Shown here piece after piece: positions 47,273 through 56,792 of a DNA stretch of 64,000 bases (position 1 is the stretch's first letter; every line of letters begins with the position of its first letter). Location: contig CAMYVB010000001.1 in assembly GCA_947302175.1 (NCBI GenBank), positions 154,397 to 218,396 of the forward strand, written 5' to 3'. The notes under the pieces were generated by a model. The model was not told the DNA's origin. It was given only the letters and a program-made list of their open reading frames with translations, and made no database searches. Both the position numbers and the translations under genes were made by a program. This DNA is from an uncultured Bacteroidales bacterium. Its GTDB lineage: Bacteria > Bacteroidota > Bacteroidia > Bacteroidales > UBA932.

Positions 47273-47971
47273 ATGAACGACACTTTGAAAAAAATCCTCA
47301 CGTGGTGTGTTCTCCCCGTGATTATCGTCCTCCTGGTCTGGGCTGTTGTCAGCAGCATCATGAAGCCGGTTAACTTCAACAAGGAGCGTGACGCCCGCAA
47401 GGAAGTCGCCATCCAGCAGCTCAAGGATATCCGCACCCTCGAAGTTGCCTACAAGTCCGTCAAGGGCCAGTTCACCGCCAGCATCGACACCCTCGCCGAT
47501 TTCTACAACAACGGCCAGATGTCCATCATCATGCAGATCGGTTCCGCCGATGACTCCGCCGCCTGGGCCCACACCGAGGCAGTTAAGAAAGCCCGCCGCG
47601 GCAAGGTAAAGCCCGAAGAGCTCCTCGCCATGTATGAAGCCGGCGACAAGAATCTCGTTTTCTCCGTCGAGAGCAAGATTCCCGTTAAGGACACCATCTT
47701 CACTTCCCGCGAAGGTTTCGATCCCACCCAGCTCAAGTACATCCCCTTCTCCGAGGGTGACACCGTCATCATGGACGCCATCGTGAAGACCGTTTCCGGC
47801 GTGCCCGTCCCTCTCTTCGAGGCCAAGATCCCCTACAAGTCTCTCCTCAAGGGTATGGACAACCAGCTCCGCATCAATCTCGATGCAGAGTGCCGCGACA
47901 TGAACAAGTACGAAGGCCTGCAGGTCGGCAGCATCACCGCTCCCAACAACAATGCCGGCAACTGGGAGTAG
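47273..47971 (+). CDS. Single-TM conserved hypothetical protein
   Basis: N-terminal TM ILTWCVLPVIIVLLVWAVV; long ORF with good coding bias and its own promoter. Confidence 0.75.
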   Translation: MNDTLKKILTWCVLPVIIVLLVWAVVSSIMKPVNFNKERDARKEVAIQQLKDIRTLEVAYKSVKGQFTASIDTLADFYNNGQMSIIMQIGSADDSAAWAHTEAVKKARRGKVKPEELLAMYEAGDKNLVFSVESKIPVKDTIFTSREGFDPTQLKYIPFSEGDTVIMDAIVKTVSGVPVPLFEAKIPYKSLLKGMDNQLRINLDAECRDMNKYEGLQVGSITAPNNNAGNWE

Positions 47972-48443
47972 CAGCATAGTCCCCGTGTCTGAAATAAACA
48001 AATGCACCCTGGTGCCTGCCTCCTTCATGGAAGGGCAAGACCCGGGGTGCATTCTTTCTGATTTATTCCCTGATTTCCCTCAGGACGCCAAGGTGTCGGT
48101 TGAACCAATCCGTTGGCTGGATGCTTCGCTGGTCTATGTGGGGGAAGCCCTGCCGCCGCTTGGTTTTCTTTTGATGGCCCTGCCTGCAGTCGATGGGCAC
48201 AATAAGATACTTGCGGACCTGAGTGACGGAGTCCTTAGCCTTGCCATAGCCGAAGGAGACTCTCTCCTTCTGGCATCCTGCTATCCCGCTCCCGATTTTA
48301 CGACCGCCCAGTTCTTCATTTTCTCAGCGATGAAGTCCCTGCAGCTCAATCCCGAGATCAGTGCGGTGCGTTTCCGCAGCCCGCTGACTCAGGAGCAGGA
48401 GATGTCCCTTTACCGCTATTTCAAATCCGTCGAGTCTCTATGA
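47952..48443 (+). CDS. DUF3822-like protein
   Basis: Located directly upstream of rsmD (typical Bacteroidota neighbour); start uncertain (ATG 47952 or GTG about 47983). Confidence 0.6.
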   Translation: MPATGSSSIVPVSEINKCTLVPASFMEGQDPGCILSDLFPDFPQDAKVSVEPIRWLDASLVYVGEALPPLGFLLMALPAVDGHNKILADLSDGVLSLAIAEGDSLLLASCYPAPDFTTAQFFIFSAMKSLQLNPEISAVRFRSPLTQEQEMSLYRYFKSVESL

Positions 48444-48979
48444 GGATCATAGGAGGCCGCCTTAAGGGTCAGTTTCTGGATTTGCCGCGCACCTACAGCG
48501 CCAGGCCCACTACGGATTTCGCCCGCGAGGGCCTTTTCAATATCCTGGACAACGAGTATGAGTTCGAGGGCCTCCACGTCCTCGATCTTTTCGGCGGCAC
48601 CGGGGCCATTTCCTTCGAGTTTGCTTCGAGAGGAGTAGAGAAGGTCTATTGCGTGGAGATGCTTCGCGAGAATGCAACGTTCATTAAGCGCGAGGCTTCG
48701 CGCCTTGGGCTGCCCAATGTCGTGATGGTGAGGGACAATGTCTTTGATTTCATTCCCCTTTGCCGCGAGAAGTTCGATATAGTTTTCGCCGATCCGCCTT
48801 ATGCCCTGGAGGGGCTTGATGAATTCCCTGACAAGGTTCTTTCAGCGGGTCTGTTGCATCCGGGGGGCTATCTTATTCTCGAGCATTCGGACGCTCATTC
48901 ATACGGCTCGCATCCCCTCTTTGTCAAGGAGCGCCGTTACGGCAAGGTCCATTTCAGCTTTTTCACCCCCGCTCAATAG
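48440..48979 (+). CDS. rsmD: 16S rRNA (guanine966-N2)-methyltransferase
   Basis: MRIIGGRLKGQ, ARPTTDFAREGLFNIL, VLDLFGGTGAISFEFASRG, VFADPPYAL. Confidence 0.95.
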   Translation: MRIIGGRLKGQFLDLPRTYSARPTTDFAREGLFNILDNEYEFEGLHVLDLFGGTGAISFEFASRGVEKVYCVEMLRENATFIKREASRLGLPNVVMVRDNVFDFIPLCREKFDIVFADPPYALEGLDEFPDKVLSAGLLHPGGYLILEHSDAHSYGSHPLFVKERRYGKVHFSFFTPAQ

Positions 48980-48982
48980 CCT

Positions 48983-50071
48983 TTATTCGCCGGCTTCTTT
49001 GAGACGCTCGGCGTTCTCGGCTATGGTGAGCTGGTCTATGCACTCCTGGATGTCACCGTCCATGAAGGCGGGGAGGTTGTACATCGACCAGTTGATGCGG
49101 TGGTCCGTGACGCGGCCCTGAGGGTAGTTGTAGGTGCGAATCTTGGCGGAACGGTCGCCGGTGGAGACCATGGTCTTGCGCTTGGCGGCTATGCCGTCGA
49201 GGTATTTCTGGTGCTCCATATTGTAGAGACGGGTGCGGAGCTCCTCCATCGCGCGATCGAGATTCTTGAGCTGGGAGCGCTCCTCCTGGCACTGGACGAC
49301 GATGCCGGAAGGGATGTGGGTCAGACGAACGGCGCTGTAGGTCGTGTTTACGCCCTGGCCGCCGGGACCGGAAGAGCAGAAGAGGTCTTTGCGTATGTCT
49401 GCGGGATTGAGCTCTATGTCGAACTCGCCGGCCTCGGGGAAAACGGCAACTGAAGCGGCAGAAGTCTGAATCCTGCCCTGGGCTTCGGTCTGGGGAACCC
49501 TCTGGACACGGTGCACGCCGGATTCGTACTTGATGATGCCATAAACGCCGTCGCCGCCGGAGAGCTTGAAAACTATCTGCTTGTAGCCGCCCGAAGTGCC
49601 GGGAGTCCAGTCGGATATTTCGAGCTTCCAGCCGCGTTTCTCGGCGTATTTAGAATACATGCGGAAAAGATCGCCTGCGAATATGGCAGCTTCGTCACCT
49701 CCGGTGCCGCCGCGGATTTCCACCATGGCGTTCTTCGAGTCGTCGGGATCGGCCGGGATGAGAAGGAGCTTGATGTTCTGCTCCATGTCGGGGATCCTGG
49801 ATTCTATCTCGGAAATCTCCTCTCGGGCCATATCCTTGAGTTCGGGGTCTTTCTCGTTGACCAGGATGTCTTTTGCCGAAGCCAGGTCGTCAAGCATCTT
49901 CTTGTACTCCTTGCCGGCATTGATGATGGGTTCGAGCTCCTTGTAGTCCTTGTTGAGCTGGACGAAGCGTTTCATGTCGGACATCACCTCGGGACTCGAA
50001 AGCTGGTCCTGAAGAGACTGGAATTTGTCGGAAAGGGAGAGTACTTTCTCCAGCAGTGCGTTCTGCGCCAT
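48983..50071 (-). CDS. prfA: Peptide chain release factor 1
   Basis: [70 protein letters not shown]; start [11 protein letters not shown] at 50071. Confidence 0.95.
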   Translation of the reverse strand: MAQNALLEKVLSLSDKFQSLQDQLSSPEVMSDMKRFVQLNKDYKELEPIINAGKEYKKMLDDLASAKDILVNEKDPELKDMAREEISEIESRIPDMEQNIKLLLIPADPDDSKNAMVEIRGGTGGDEAAIFAGDLFRMYSKYAEKRGWKLEISDWTPGTSGGYKQIVFKLSGGDGVYGIIKYESGVHRVQRVPQTEAQGRIQTSAASVAVFPEAGEFDIELNPADIRKDLFCSSGPGGQGVNTTYSAVRLTHIPSGIVVQCQEERSQLKNLDRAMEELRTRLYNMEHQKYLDGIAAKRKTMVSTGDRSAKIRTYNYPQGRVTDHRINWSMYNLPAFMDGDIQECIDQLTIAENAERLKEAGE

Positions 50072-50146
50072 ATAGTTGTATGTTTTTGTCAGTGAAAGGG
50101 GCGCCCGCAAGGGGCGCACGCGTCAATTATCCTGCAAAGATAGTAA

Positions 50147-50866
50147 TTATCGCTGAATATCTGCAAGCAGTTCGGCGATGGCGGCCTGGGCCATGACGCA
50201 GCCGAAAGCGGCCGGCATGTAGGAAATAGTGCCCACCTGGGAGCGTTTGTTGCGGCTCTCCTCGAGCATCATGGCATCCGGGTCGGGCGCTTCGAGGGAG
50301 TACACGGCCTTAAAGCCTGTTCTTATGCCCATCTTGTGGAGCCTTTTTCTCAGCATATACGCTAGAGGACATAGTTTGGTCTGGGAAATGTCGTCCACCC
50401 TTATCGCAGTGGCGTCCCTCTTGGCGCCGGCTCCCATTGCGCTGACCAGCCTTACTCCGCGGGCAAGGCAGTATGTGACAAGCGCGACTTTGGGGGAGAG
50501 TGTGTCTATGCAGTCGAGGATTACGTCGGCCCGCTGGGGGTCGAGGACGGACGCGACGTTTTCTTCATTTATGTAGTCGCTGATTATTTCTATGTCCAGG
50601 GCGGGGTTGATGTCGAGGAAGCGCTCGCGCAGGACTTCGCACTTGCTCTTACCTATGGTGGAGCGGAGGGCGGGGAGCTGGCGGTTGAGGTTGCTTTCGC
50701 TCACTGTGTCGCTGTCTATCAGCAAGATGCTTCCAAGGCCGGCACGAACGAGCATCTCGGCGGCATATGCGCCTACGCCCCCTACGCCCACGACGACGGC
50801 CCTTGCGGAGGCGACCGATGCTAGTCCCTCCTTACCAAGAAGCAGTTCAGTCCTGTCTGTCCACAT
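50147..50866 (-). CDS. tcdA: tRNA threonylcarbamoyladenosine dehydratase (ThiF/MoeB fold)
   Basis: VVGVGGVGAYAAEMLVRAGLGSILLIDSDTVSESNLNRQLPAL, DCIDTLSPKVALVTYC. Confidence 0.9.
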   Translation of the reverse strand: MWTDRTELLLGKEGLASVASARAVVVGVGGVGAYAAEMLVRAGLGSILLIDSDTVSESNLNRQLPALRSTIGKSKCEVLRERFLDINPALDIEIISDYINEENVASVLDPQRADVILDCIDTLSPKVALVTYCLARGVRLVSAMGAGAKRDATAIRVDDISQTKLCPLAYMLRKRLHKMGIRTGFKAVYSLEAPDPDAMMLEESRNKRSQVGTISYMPAAFGCVMAQAAIAELLADIQR

Positions 50867-50869
50867 AAC

Positions 50870-51661
50870 TCAGAGTCCCTTGGCTTTGGCCTCGTCCCAA
50901 AGAGCGTCCATATCCTGCAGGGTCACTTCGCCGAATCTGCGTCCCTGCCTGATGAGCATGTCTTCGACGTATCCGAAACGGCGGCGGAATTTAGAGCAGG
51001 TCCTGCTCAGGGCCGCCTCGGGGTCTACGCCGTGGAGGCGGGCGGCGTTGATGACCGCAAAGAGGAGGTCGCCGAATTCGCCTTCCATTGCGTCGGGATC
51101 GCTGCTTTCGGCCGCTTCCATAGCTTCGGAAAGCTCTTCCTCGACCTTGGGCCACACGTCTTCTTTCTTCTCCCAGTCGAAACCGCATCCGCGGGCCTTT
51201 TCCTGCATGGACATGGCCTTGAGCATCGCGGGCATGGAATCGGGGATGCCGGACATGACGGTCTTGTTCCCGTCCTTTTCCTTAGCTTTGACTATCTCCC
51301 AGGTGTCGGCTATCTCTTTGGCTGTCAACTGCCTGTCCTTTTCGTCGCCGAAAACGTGGGGGTGGCGGAAGACCATCTTGCCGCACACTTTGTCCAGGCA
51401 GTCCGCAATATCAAATGCGCCCGTTTCCTCGCCTATCTTAGCGTAAAATACCATGTGGTAGAGCAGGTCTCCGATCTCCTTCGCAATGGCGGGAGAGTCT
51501 TTTTTCAGGATGGCATCGCTAAGCTCGTAAACTTCTTCTTCCGTCATCGGGCGTATGCTTTCCATCGTCTGCGCGGCGTTCCAAGGGCATTTTTCCCTCA
51601 GGGCGTCCATTATTTCGAGCAGGCGTGCGAAACTGGCTGTCTTTTCTTCCTTTGTGTGCAT
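50870..51661 (-). CDS. mazG: Nucleoside triphosphate pyrophosphohydrolase
   Basis: ALREKCPWNAAQTMESIRPMTEEEVYELSDAI, EIGDLLYHMVFYAKIGEE, EEELSEAMEAAESSD...EFGDLLFAVINAARLHGVDPE; start MHTKEEKTAS at 51661. Confidence 0.93.
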   Translation of the reverse strand: MHTKEEKTASFARLLEIMDALREKCPWNAAQTMESIRPMTEEEVYELSDAILKKDSPAIAKEIGDLLYHMVFYAKIGEETGAFDIADCLDKVCGKMVFRHPHVFGDEKDRQLTAKEIADTWEIVKAKEKDGNKTVMSGIPDSMPAMLKAMSMQEKARGCGFDWEKKEDVWPKVEEELSEAMEAAESSDPDAMEGEFGDLLFAVINAARLHGVDPEAALSRTCSKFRRRFGYVEDMLIRQGRRFGEVTLQDMDALWDEAKAKGL

Positions 51662-51695
51662 CGGAATTATTCTTATTTTTGCGGTGCAAAAATAA
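51651..51695. promoter_or_regulatory. Divergent overlapping promoters at a 10-3-10 palindrome
   Basis: TTATTTTTGC-GGT-GCAAAAATAA at 51673-51695, giving TATTTTTG -7 boxes on both strands; + strand -33 TTTG at 51651-51654, spacer 19 nt. Confidence 0.65.
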
Positions 51696-51716
51696 CAAAT
51701 TAAGCGATACATCCCT

Positions 51717-53018
51717 ATGGAAGATATACGTTTCGTGTCGGCCGACGAGGCCGTTAGCCACATCCCGTCCAACTGTCACGTCCATCTCAGCAGCGTTGCC
51801 AGCGTGCCCCACATCCTCATCCAGGCGCTTTGCCGCAGGGCGGATGCCGGCGACGTGCGCGGCCTCCAGTTCCACCATTTCCACACCGAGGGTCCTGCGC
51901 CCTACTCGGAGCCCAAGTATGAAGGCATTTTCTTCGAGCAGGGCTTCTTCGTGGGCCCCAACGTGCGCGCAAACGTGAACGCCGGCTATGCAGACTATCT
52001 TCCCGTCCATCTCGGCGAGAGCCAGAAGCTCTACCGTGAAGGCTTCATCAAGCTCGGCGCCGCTCTCGTGCAGGTCTCTCGTCCCGACAAAAACGGATAT
52101 GTTTCGCTCGGCACCTCTGTCGACTGCTCTGTTGCGGCCATAGAATCCGCGGCGCTCAGGATAGGCGTCGTCAACCCCAACGTTCCCTACGCCCACGGCG
52201 ACCTTGTCCACATAAGCAGCTTTGACTACCTCGTTGAGGACGACACTCCGCTCGTTACCAAAGATTTCGCCGAGCCCACCCCCACCGAGGTGGAAATAGG
52301 CAAAAATTGCGCGGCCCTCGTCGAAGACGGCGACTGCATACAGATGGGCATAGGAGCCCTCCCCAACGCCCTGGCAGCCCAGCTGGGAGGTCACAAGAAC
52401 CTTGGCCTTCACACCGAGATGTTCGCCGACGGTCTTCTGCGCCTCATCAAGAAGGGCGTCATCAACGGCGAAAACAAGGCTATAGACAAGGGCAAGGTTG
52501 TCGCCTCGTTCCTCCTCGGCTCGCAGGAGGTTTACGACTTCATCAATGACAATCCTTCAGTCCTTATGAAGGATATAGGCTACACCAACGACCCCATGGT
52601 CATAGCCCAAAACCCTCATATGAAGGCCATCAACTCCGCCACCGAGGTGGACCTGACAGGACAGATCAGCGCCGACTCCATAGGCATGCGCATCTTCAGC
52701 GGCACCGGCGGTCAGCTCGAGTTCGTGCGCGGAGCCACCATGTCCAAAGGCGGCAAATCCATCACCGCCTTCGCGTCCCGCACCAACAAAGGCAAAAACA
52801 AGATTGTCGGCGCGCTCAACACAGGCGCCGGCGTCGTTACCCCCCGCGCAGATGCCCACTGGGTCGTGACCGAGTACGGTGCGGTGGACCTCTACGGCAA
52901 GTCGCTGCAGGAAAGGGCCAAGCTACTTATCAGCATAGCCCATCCCGACGACCGCGACGCCCTCGAAAAGGAAGCCTTCGAGCGCTTCGGCATGCATTTC
53001 CTGCATCTCGGAATCTGA
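51717..53018 (+). CDS. Acetyl-CoA hydrolase/transferase family protein (4-hydroxybutyrate CoA-transferase-like)
   Basis: VQVSRPDKNGYVSLGTSVD, IQMGIGALPNALAAQLGGHKNLGLHTEMFADG, GTGGQLEFVRGA, VVTEYGAVDLYGKS. Confidence 0.93.
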   Translation: MEDIRFVSADEAVSHIPSNCHVHLSSVASVPHILIQALCRRADAGDVRGLQFHHFHTEGPAPYSEPKYEGIFFEQGFFVGPNVRANVNAGYADYLPVHLGESQKLYREGFIKLGAALVQVSRPDKNGYVSLGTSVDCSVAAIESAALRIGVVNPNVPYAHGDLVHISSFDYLVEDDTPLVTKDFAEPTPTEVEIGKNCAALVEDGDCIQMGIGALPNALAAQLGGHKNLGLHTEMFADGLLRLIKKGVINGENKAIDKGKVVASFLLGSQEVYDFINDNPSVLMKDIGYTNDPMVIAQNPHMKAINSATEVDLTGQISADSIGMRIFSGTGGQLEFVRGATMSKGGKSITAFASRTNKGKNKIVGALNTGAGVVTPRADAHWVVTEYGAVDLYGKSLQERAKLLISIAHPDDRDALEKEAFERFGMHFLHLGI

Positions 53019-53047
53019 TTTGCAGGGCCTTTCCCCGGCGTTTTGTC

Positions 53048-53926
53048 ATGTTGTCACTTAGAGATAAAGCTCCATCCTATCTGCTCGGCAAGAGCCAGAT
53101 GGTATATATGGTGACGTTAGCCGCCTTCTTTTCCATCTTTTTCCTTGCCGTGACCCTGTCCTTATCGACTGGGCCCTGGACAGGGATGCCTGCGATCGAA
53201 GTGTTCAATTTCTGCGTGACTTTCTTTATCATAGCCCTTTGCGCGGTAATCGTCGATAAGAGGCTGCAGTATCTCGCGGGCAAGAAAGGGACCCTGACGC
53301 TCGGCGGCTATGTCGCATGGAACGTTGCTGAAGCGCTCCTCGTTGCCCTGCTATACTGCCTCTATCTCTATATCCTCCCCCTTACGGGGCGCAGTGTGCC
53401 GGACGAAATCACCCCTGTGTTCCTCGTGCAGGCATTCGCCTTCTGCCTCATCGCCCTTGGCATACCTTACCTCGTGGCCGGAATGTTCTTCGCCCTCCAG
53501 GAAAAGGACAACATAATACGCATGACCAACTACGCCGACGTTGTCTCCGACGAGTCCCTCCCCATCCAGGACGAGCAGAAAATCACCCTTTTCGACAACA
53601 ACGGCACGCTCAAGCTCTCCGTCAGCCAGAACAATCTCTACTACATCGAGTCCGACGACAACTATATAAAGGTATGGTACATGGATGCGGCGGGAGTGCT
53701 GAAGCAGTACATGCTGCGCTGCCGGCTCAAAACCGTCGAGGACAGTTTCCGGGACAGCAGCCTGATGCGCTGCAACCGCAAGTACATAGTCAATATGACG
53801 AAGGTAAAAGTCCTCTCGAAAGAAAAGGGCGGCTACTATCTGGACCTCGGGACCGAAGCCATCGATCCCATCCCCGTAACTAAGACATACGAGGAGGCCA
53901 TACTTACGAGATTCAACTCCCGCTGA
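53048..53926 (+). CDS. Membrane-anchored LytTR-domain transcription factor
   Basis: Four or so TM helices, then LytTR domain: LYYIESDDNYIKVWYMDAAGVLKQYMLRCRLKTVEDSF...LMRCNRKYIVNMTKV. Confidence 0.88.
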   Translation: MLSLRDKAPSYLLGKSQMVYMVTLAAFFSIFFLAVTLSLSTGPWTGMPAIEVFNFCVTFFIIALCAVIVDKRLQYLAGKKGTLTLGGYVAWNVAEALLVALLYCLYLYILPLTGRSVPDEITPVFLVQAFAFCLIALGIPYLVAGMFFALQEKDNIIRMTNYADVVSDESLPIQDEQKITLFDNNGTLKLSVSQNNLYYIESDDNYIKVWYMDAAGVLKQYMLRCRLKTVEDSFRDSSLMRCNRKYIVNMTKVKVLSKEKGGYYLDLGTEAIDPIPVTKTYEEAILTRFNSR

Positions 53927-54361
53927 TTATTTTTTCCTGCTTTTGCGGGGCTTGCCTGAGCGCAGGCGCGAAAAACTCTCCACCATCATCTGGTCCGAGA
54001 GTATGCCTCTGGCTGCCAGAATGTCGAGAATGACGCAGATTATGGGGAAAATGGACGTGAGCTTGAAAATCATCACATCCCTGGTGGCGAACCAGTCCAC
54101 CACGAGCCATACCTGCAGGGCGAGGGTTATGATGGCTGCAAGCACCGCGGTGCGCATCTGGAATACTCTGAACTTATAGGAAGTAAGCGCGAGGAAGTCC
54201 AGCAGGGAGATTATTATAAGTAGTATAAGGTAGGGGAGATAAGCGCTGTATTTAATTGCCTCGGGTTCTGCGCCGGGCATGACGGCCTTGACTGAAAAAA
54301 TCATCGCCACCATAAGGGCGGTGGCTATTGCAAGGTAAAGGGTCTGTATTCTCTGCCACAT
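53927..54361 (-). CDS. DUF4293-like membrane protein
   Basis: MWQRIQTLYLAIATALMVAMIF, four TM helices. Confidence 0.8.
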   Translation of the reverse strand: MWQRIQTLYLAIATALMVAMIFSVKAVMPGAEPEAIKYSAYLPYLILLIIISLLDFLALTSYKFRVFQMRTAVLAAIITLALQVWLVVDWFATRDVMIFKLTSIFPIICVILDILAARGILSDQMMVESFSRLRSGKPRKSRKK

Positions 54362-54453
54362 TGTGATTGGTCAATTACTTTTGCAAAAATAGGATTAATT
54401 CAAGAATAATGCTTACTTTTGAGCATTGCAATACTTTTTAATACAGTTTTATC

Positions 54454-54864
54454 ATGAAAAAACTCATTGTTACCATCGTTGCACTGCTTTCCATGGCAGC
54501 ATTTGCTTCAGCAGCGAACTACACCGTAAATGAGGAAGCCGTCGACGCCCTCATCGAGAATTCCGCCGCCATCACCTCTGTTGATGTTTGCGCCCAGGCC
54601 GTCGCCACTTCTTCCTCGACCGCAGTTGCTGCAAAGGCAATCCAGCCTGTCGTTGCCCTCATTCTCGACTTCTTCCTCGGAGGTTTCGGCGTCCATCGTC
54701 ACTACATGGGCACTTCCAAAGCCATGTGGGCCCTCTACACCTTCACCCTGGGCGGCATATTCGGCATCGTCCCTCTGGTCGACCTTATCATGCTTATCAT
54801 AGGCACGGTCAACGACGACATCTCCCGCTACATAGGGAACACCAGCTTCTTCATGTGGGCATAG
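54454..54864 (+). CDS. TM2-domain protein with signal peptide
   Basis: VALILDFFLGGFGVHRHYMGTSKAMWALYTFTLGGIFGIVPLVDLIMLIIG. Confidence 0.88.
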   Translation: MKKLIVTIVALLSMAAFASAANYTVNEEAVDALIENSAAITSVDVCAQAVATSSSTAVAAKAIQPVVALILDFFLGGFGVHRHYMGTSKAMWALYTFTLGGIFGIVPLVDLIMLIIGTVNDDISRYIGNTSFFMWA

Positions 54865-54868
54865 GGCT

Positions 54869-55579
54869 TTGACTCCCTTTCGCCGCATACTGATCCTCCT
54901 TGCCGTCGGACTTCTAACTCTCCCGGCCTCTGCCCAGCGCAGGGCGTCAGCGGATGTTGAAGTAAAAACGGTAATGGACGGGAAAGTGAGCACCGTCACC
55001 AAAACCGTCTACGTTTCAAGCAACGGACGTGCGGTGACGGTGTTTCGCCGTCCCGACTTCTACTATGCACTTACCAACCCCAAGGGAGAGCTGAAGCTTT
55101 ATTTCCCCTCTTCCAATGAGGTTTTTTCAAGGACTGACCCTGCCCTCGCCTCCGGCGAAGAGCTCCTGATGCTTTTCCTTCTCGGGCGCGCCTCCGACCT
55201 CGGTCTGTCCAATTTCGGCTACAAAGGCTCAGTGTCGGTTCGTGAAGAAGGCTTTATTAAGCGCACTTTCACGTCACCCGAGGCCGCCCGCCCTACCGTT
55301 GAGATAGTCTACGACAACTATCTTCCCATCTATTGCTGCTACACCGACCCTTCCGGCAGGGTCCTGAGCAAAAAATACTTCTCCCACTACATAAGGGAGA
55401 GCCGTTTCGTCTTCCCCGGCCGCGTCGACGACATTACCTACAACGCTCATAAGAAGGATTCCACCGTCGTCCGCACCCTCTACTCCAATCTGCAGATAGA
55501 TTCTTCAGCTCCCGAGTTTGATTTTGAAATCCCCGCGGGAGCAAAGCCGGTCCAAATCGATCCCACAACGCTCAAATGA
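54869..55579 (+). CDS. Secreted LolA-like beta-rich hypothetical protein
   Basis: Signal peptide LLAVGLLTLPASAQ; LolA-like strand pattern (weak). Confidence 0.6.
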   Translation: MTPFRRILILLAVGLLTLPASAQRRASADVEVKTVMDGKVSTVTKTVYVSSNGRAVTVFRRPDFYYALTNPKGELKLYFPSSNEVFSRTDPALASGEELLMLFLLGRASDLGLSNFGYKGSVSVREEGFIKRTFTSPEAARPTVEIVYDNYLPIYCCYTDPSGRVLSKKYFSHYIRESRFVFPGRVDDITYNAHKKDSTVVRTLYSNLQIDSSAPEFDFEIPAGAKPVQIDPTTLK

Positions 55580-55950
55580 GGCGCTTCCTACTGCTGGTTT
55601 TCCTTCTGCTCCCTGCCGTTTTGAAGGCAGGAGAGCCGGACAGGGACTTGATTCTCGGAGCCGATTTTTCTTCAAAAGTAATTAAGGAGGAAGCCCCCAA
55701 AGACATCTCTAAGGTCGAAGAGGCCCTGTACAAAGTGGATAAGCAGCTCACCGGGCGCTGCTACTTCAATCCTCCCTGCTACCTTTTCTTCGGGCAGGCC
55801 GTACGCGAGCTGGGCTTTGTCCCTGCCGTTTTCGCCACTTCAGACCGCATCCTCCGCTGCACGAGGATAGGCATGGTCCTGGAAAAGTTCGACGAAGACC
55901 ACAGACATATAGACGAGGGTCCCGAGGCCTACAGACTTTCGAAAAAATGA
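55576..55950 (+). CDS. Secreted YidD-like protein (membrane protein insertion efficiency factor family)
   Basis: Signal peptide plus GRCYFNPPCYLFFGQAVRELGFVPAVFATSDRILRC matching YidD C-x-[FY]-x-P-x-C ... RILRC. Confidence 0.78.
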   Translation: MRRFLLLVFLLLPAVLKAGEPDRDLILGADFSSKVIKEEAPKDISKVEEALYKVDKQLTGRCYFNPPCYLFFGQAVRELGFVPAVFATSDRILRCTRIGMVLEKFDEDHRHIDEGPEAYRLSKK

Positions 55951-56792
55951 AGAAGGTCTTCCTGACTCTGGTATTATCCTTTATTTCGCTTTGCTGCGTT
56001 GCCCAGGGAGAAAGGAAATGGGCTTCGTCAGACTACGATTTCGTCCTGTATCTCATAGACAACGACCTTAAGCAGGACGCCCTTTTCCTGCTTAACAATT
56101 CTTCCTACCATCCGTCCGACACCCTCGATTTTCTTCGCGGATGGACAGATTACTTTCTTAAGGACCTCCCCGGAGCGTTGGAGTCCTTCTCAAAGCTGGA
56201 CGCCTGCTCTCCATTCTATGAGAAGGCGCTTTTCTATAGCGTCGCCATGGATGCTCATCTGGGAAGATACGATAGCGCCTTGTCGAGGCTATCTTCTTAC
56301 AAGGGCCCTAAAAAGGAGCTTGAAAGCCTCCAGGGGGCGGGTCTTGCCTTGCTGCGCAACGATCCGGAGGGTTTCTCCCGGTCTTCTCAGAACTTCACTT
56401 TCTCAGACCAGGCCCTCTACGAACCGGAGAAAATACTCTCCGACATCTACAAGAAAAGGTACGAAACTCCCCAAAAGAGTCCGCTGCTTGCCGCAGCCGC
56501 TTCAGCCGTTGTCCCCGGACTTGGGAAAATATACGCCGGGCGCACGGGAGAGGGCGTTTCGTCATTCCTTATAACCGGCGCCCTCGGCGCCATCACCGCC
56601 GAACATTGGATAAAGGACGGCCCCAAAGACTGGAAAACCATAGTGTCCGGTCTTGCCTGCGCCGTATTCTATATAGGTAATATATACGGCAGCTACGTCT
56701 CCGTGAGCATAAGCAACCAGAACTTACGCGATGCGCAAGAAACTGTTATTCTGTATAATATCCATATTCCTCTGCGCTCCGTTTTCAACTAG
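55947..56792 (+). CDS. TPR-like protein with C-terminal TM2/DUF5683-like membrane domain
   Basis: Signal peptide; helical repeats; SAVVPGLGKIYAGRTGEGVSSFLITGALGA. Confidence 0.72.
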   Translation: MKKVFLTLVLSFISLCCVAQGERKWASSDYDFVLYLIDNDLKQDALFLLNNSSYHPSDTLDFLRGWTDYFLKDLPGALESFSKLDACSPFYEKALFYSVAMDAHLGRYDSALSRLSSYKGPKKELESLQGAGLALLRNDPEGFSRSSQNFTFSDQALYEPEKILSDIYKKRYETPQKSPLLAAAASAVVPGLGKIYAGRTGEGVSSFLITGALGAITAEHWIKDGPKDWKTIVSGLACAVFYIGNIYGSYVSVSISNQNLRDAQETVILYNIHIPLRSVFN

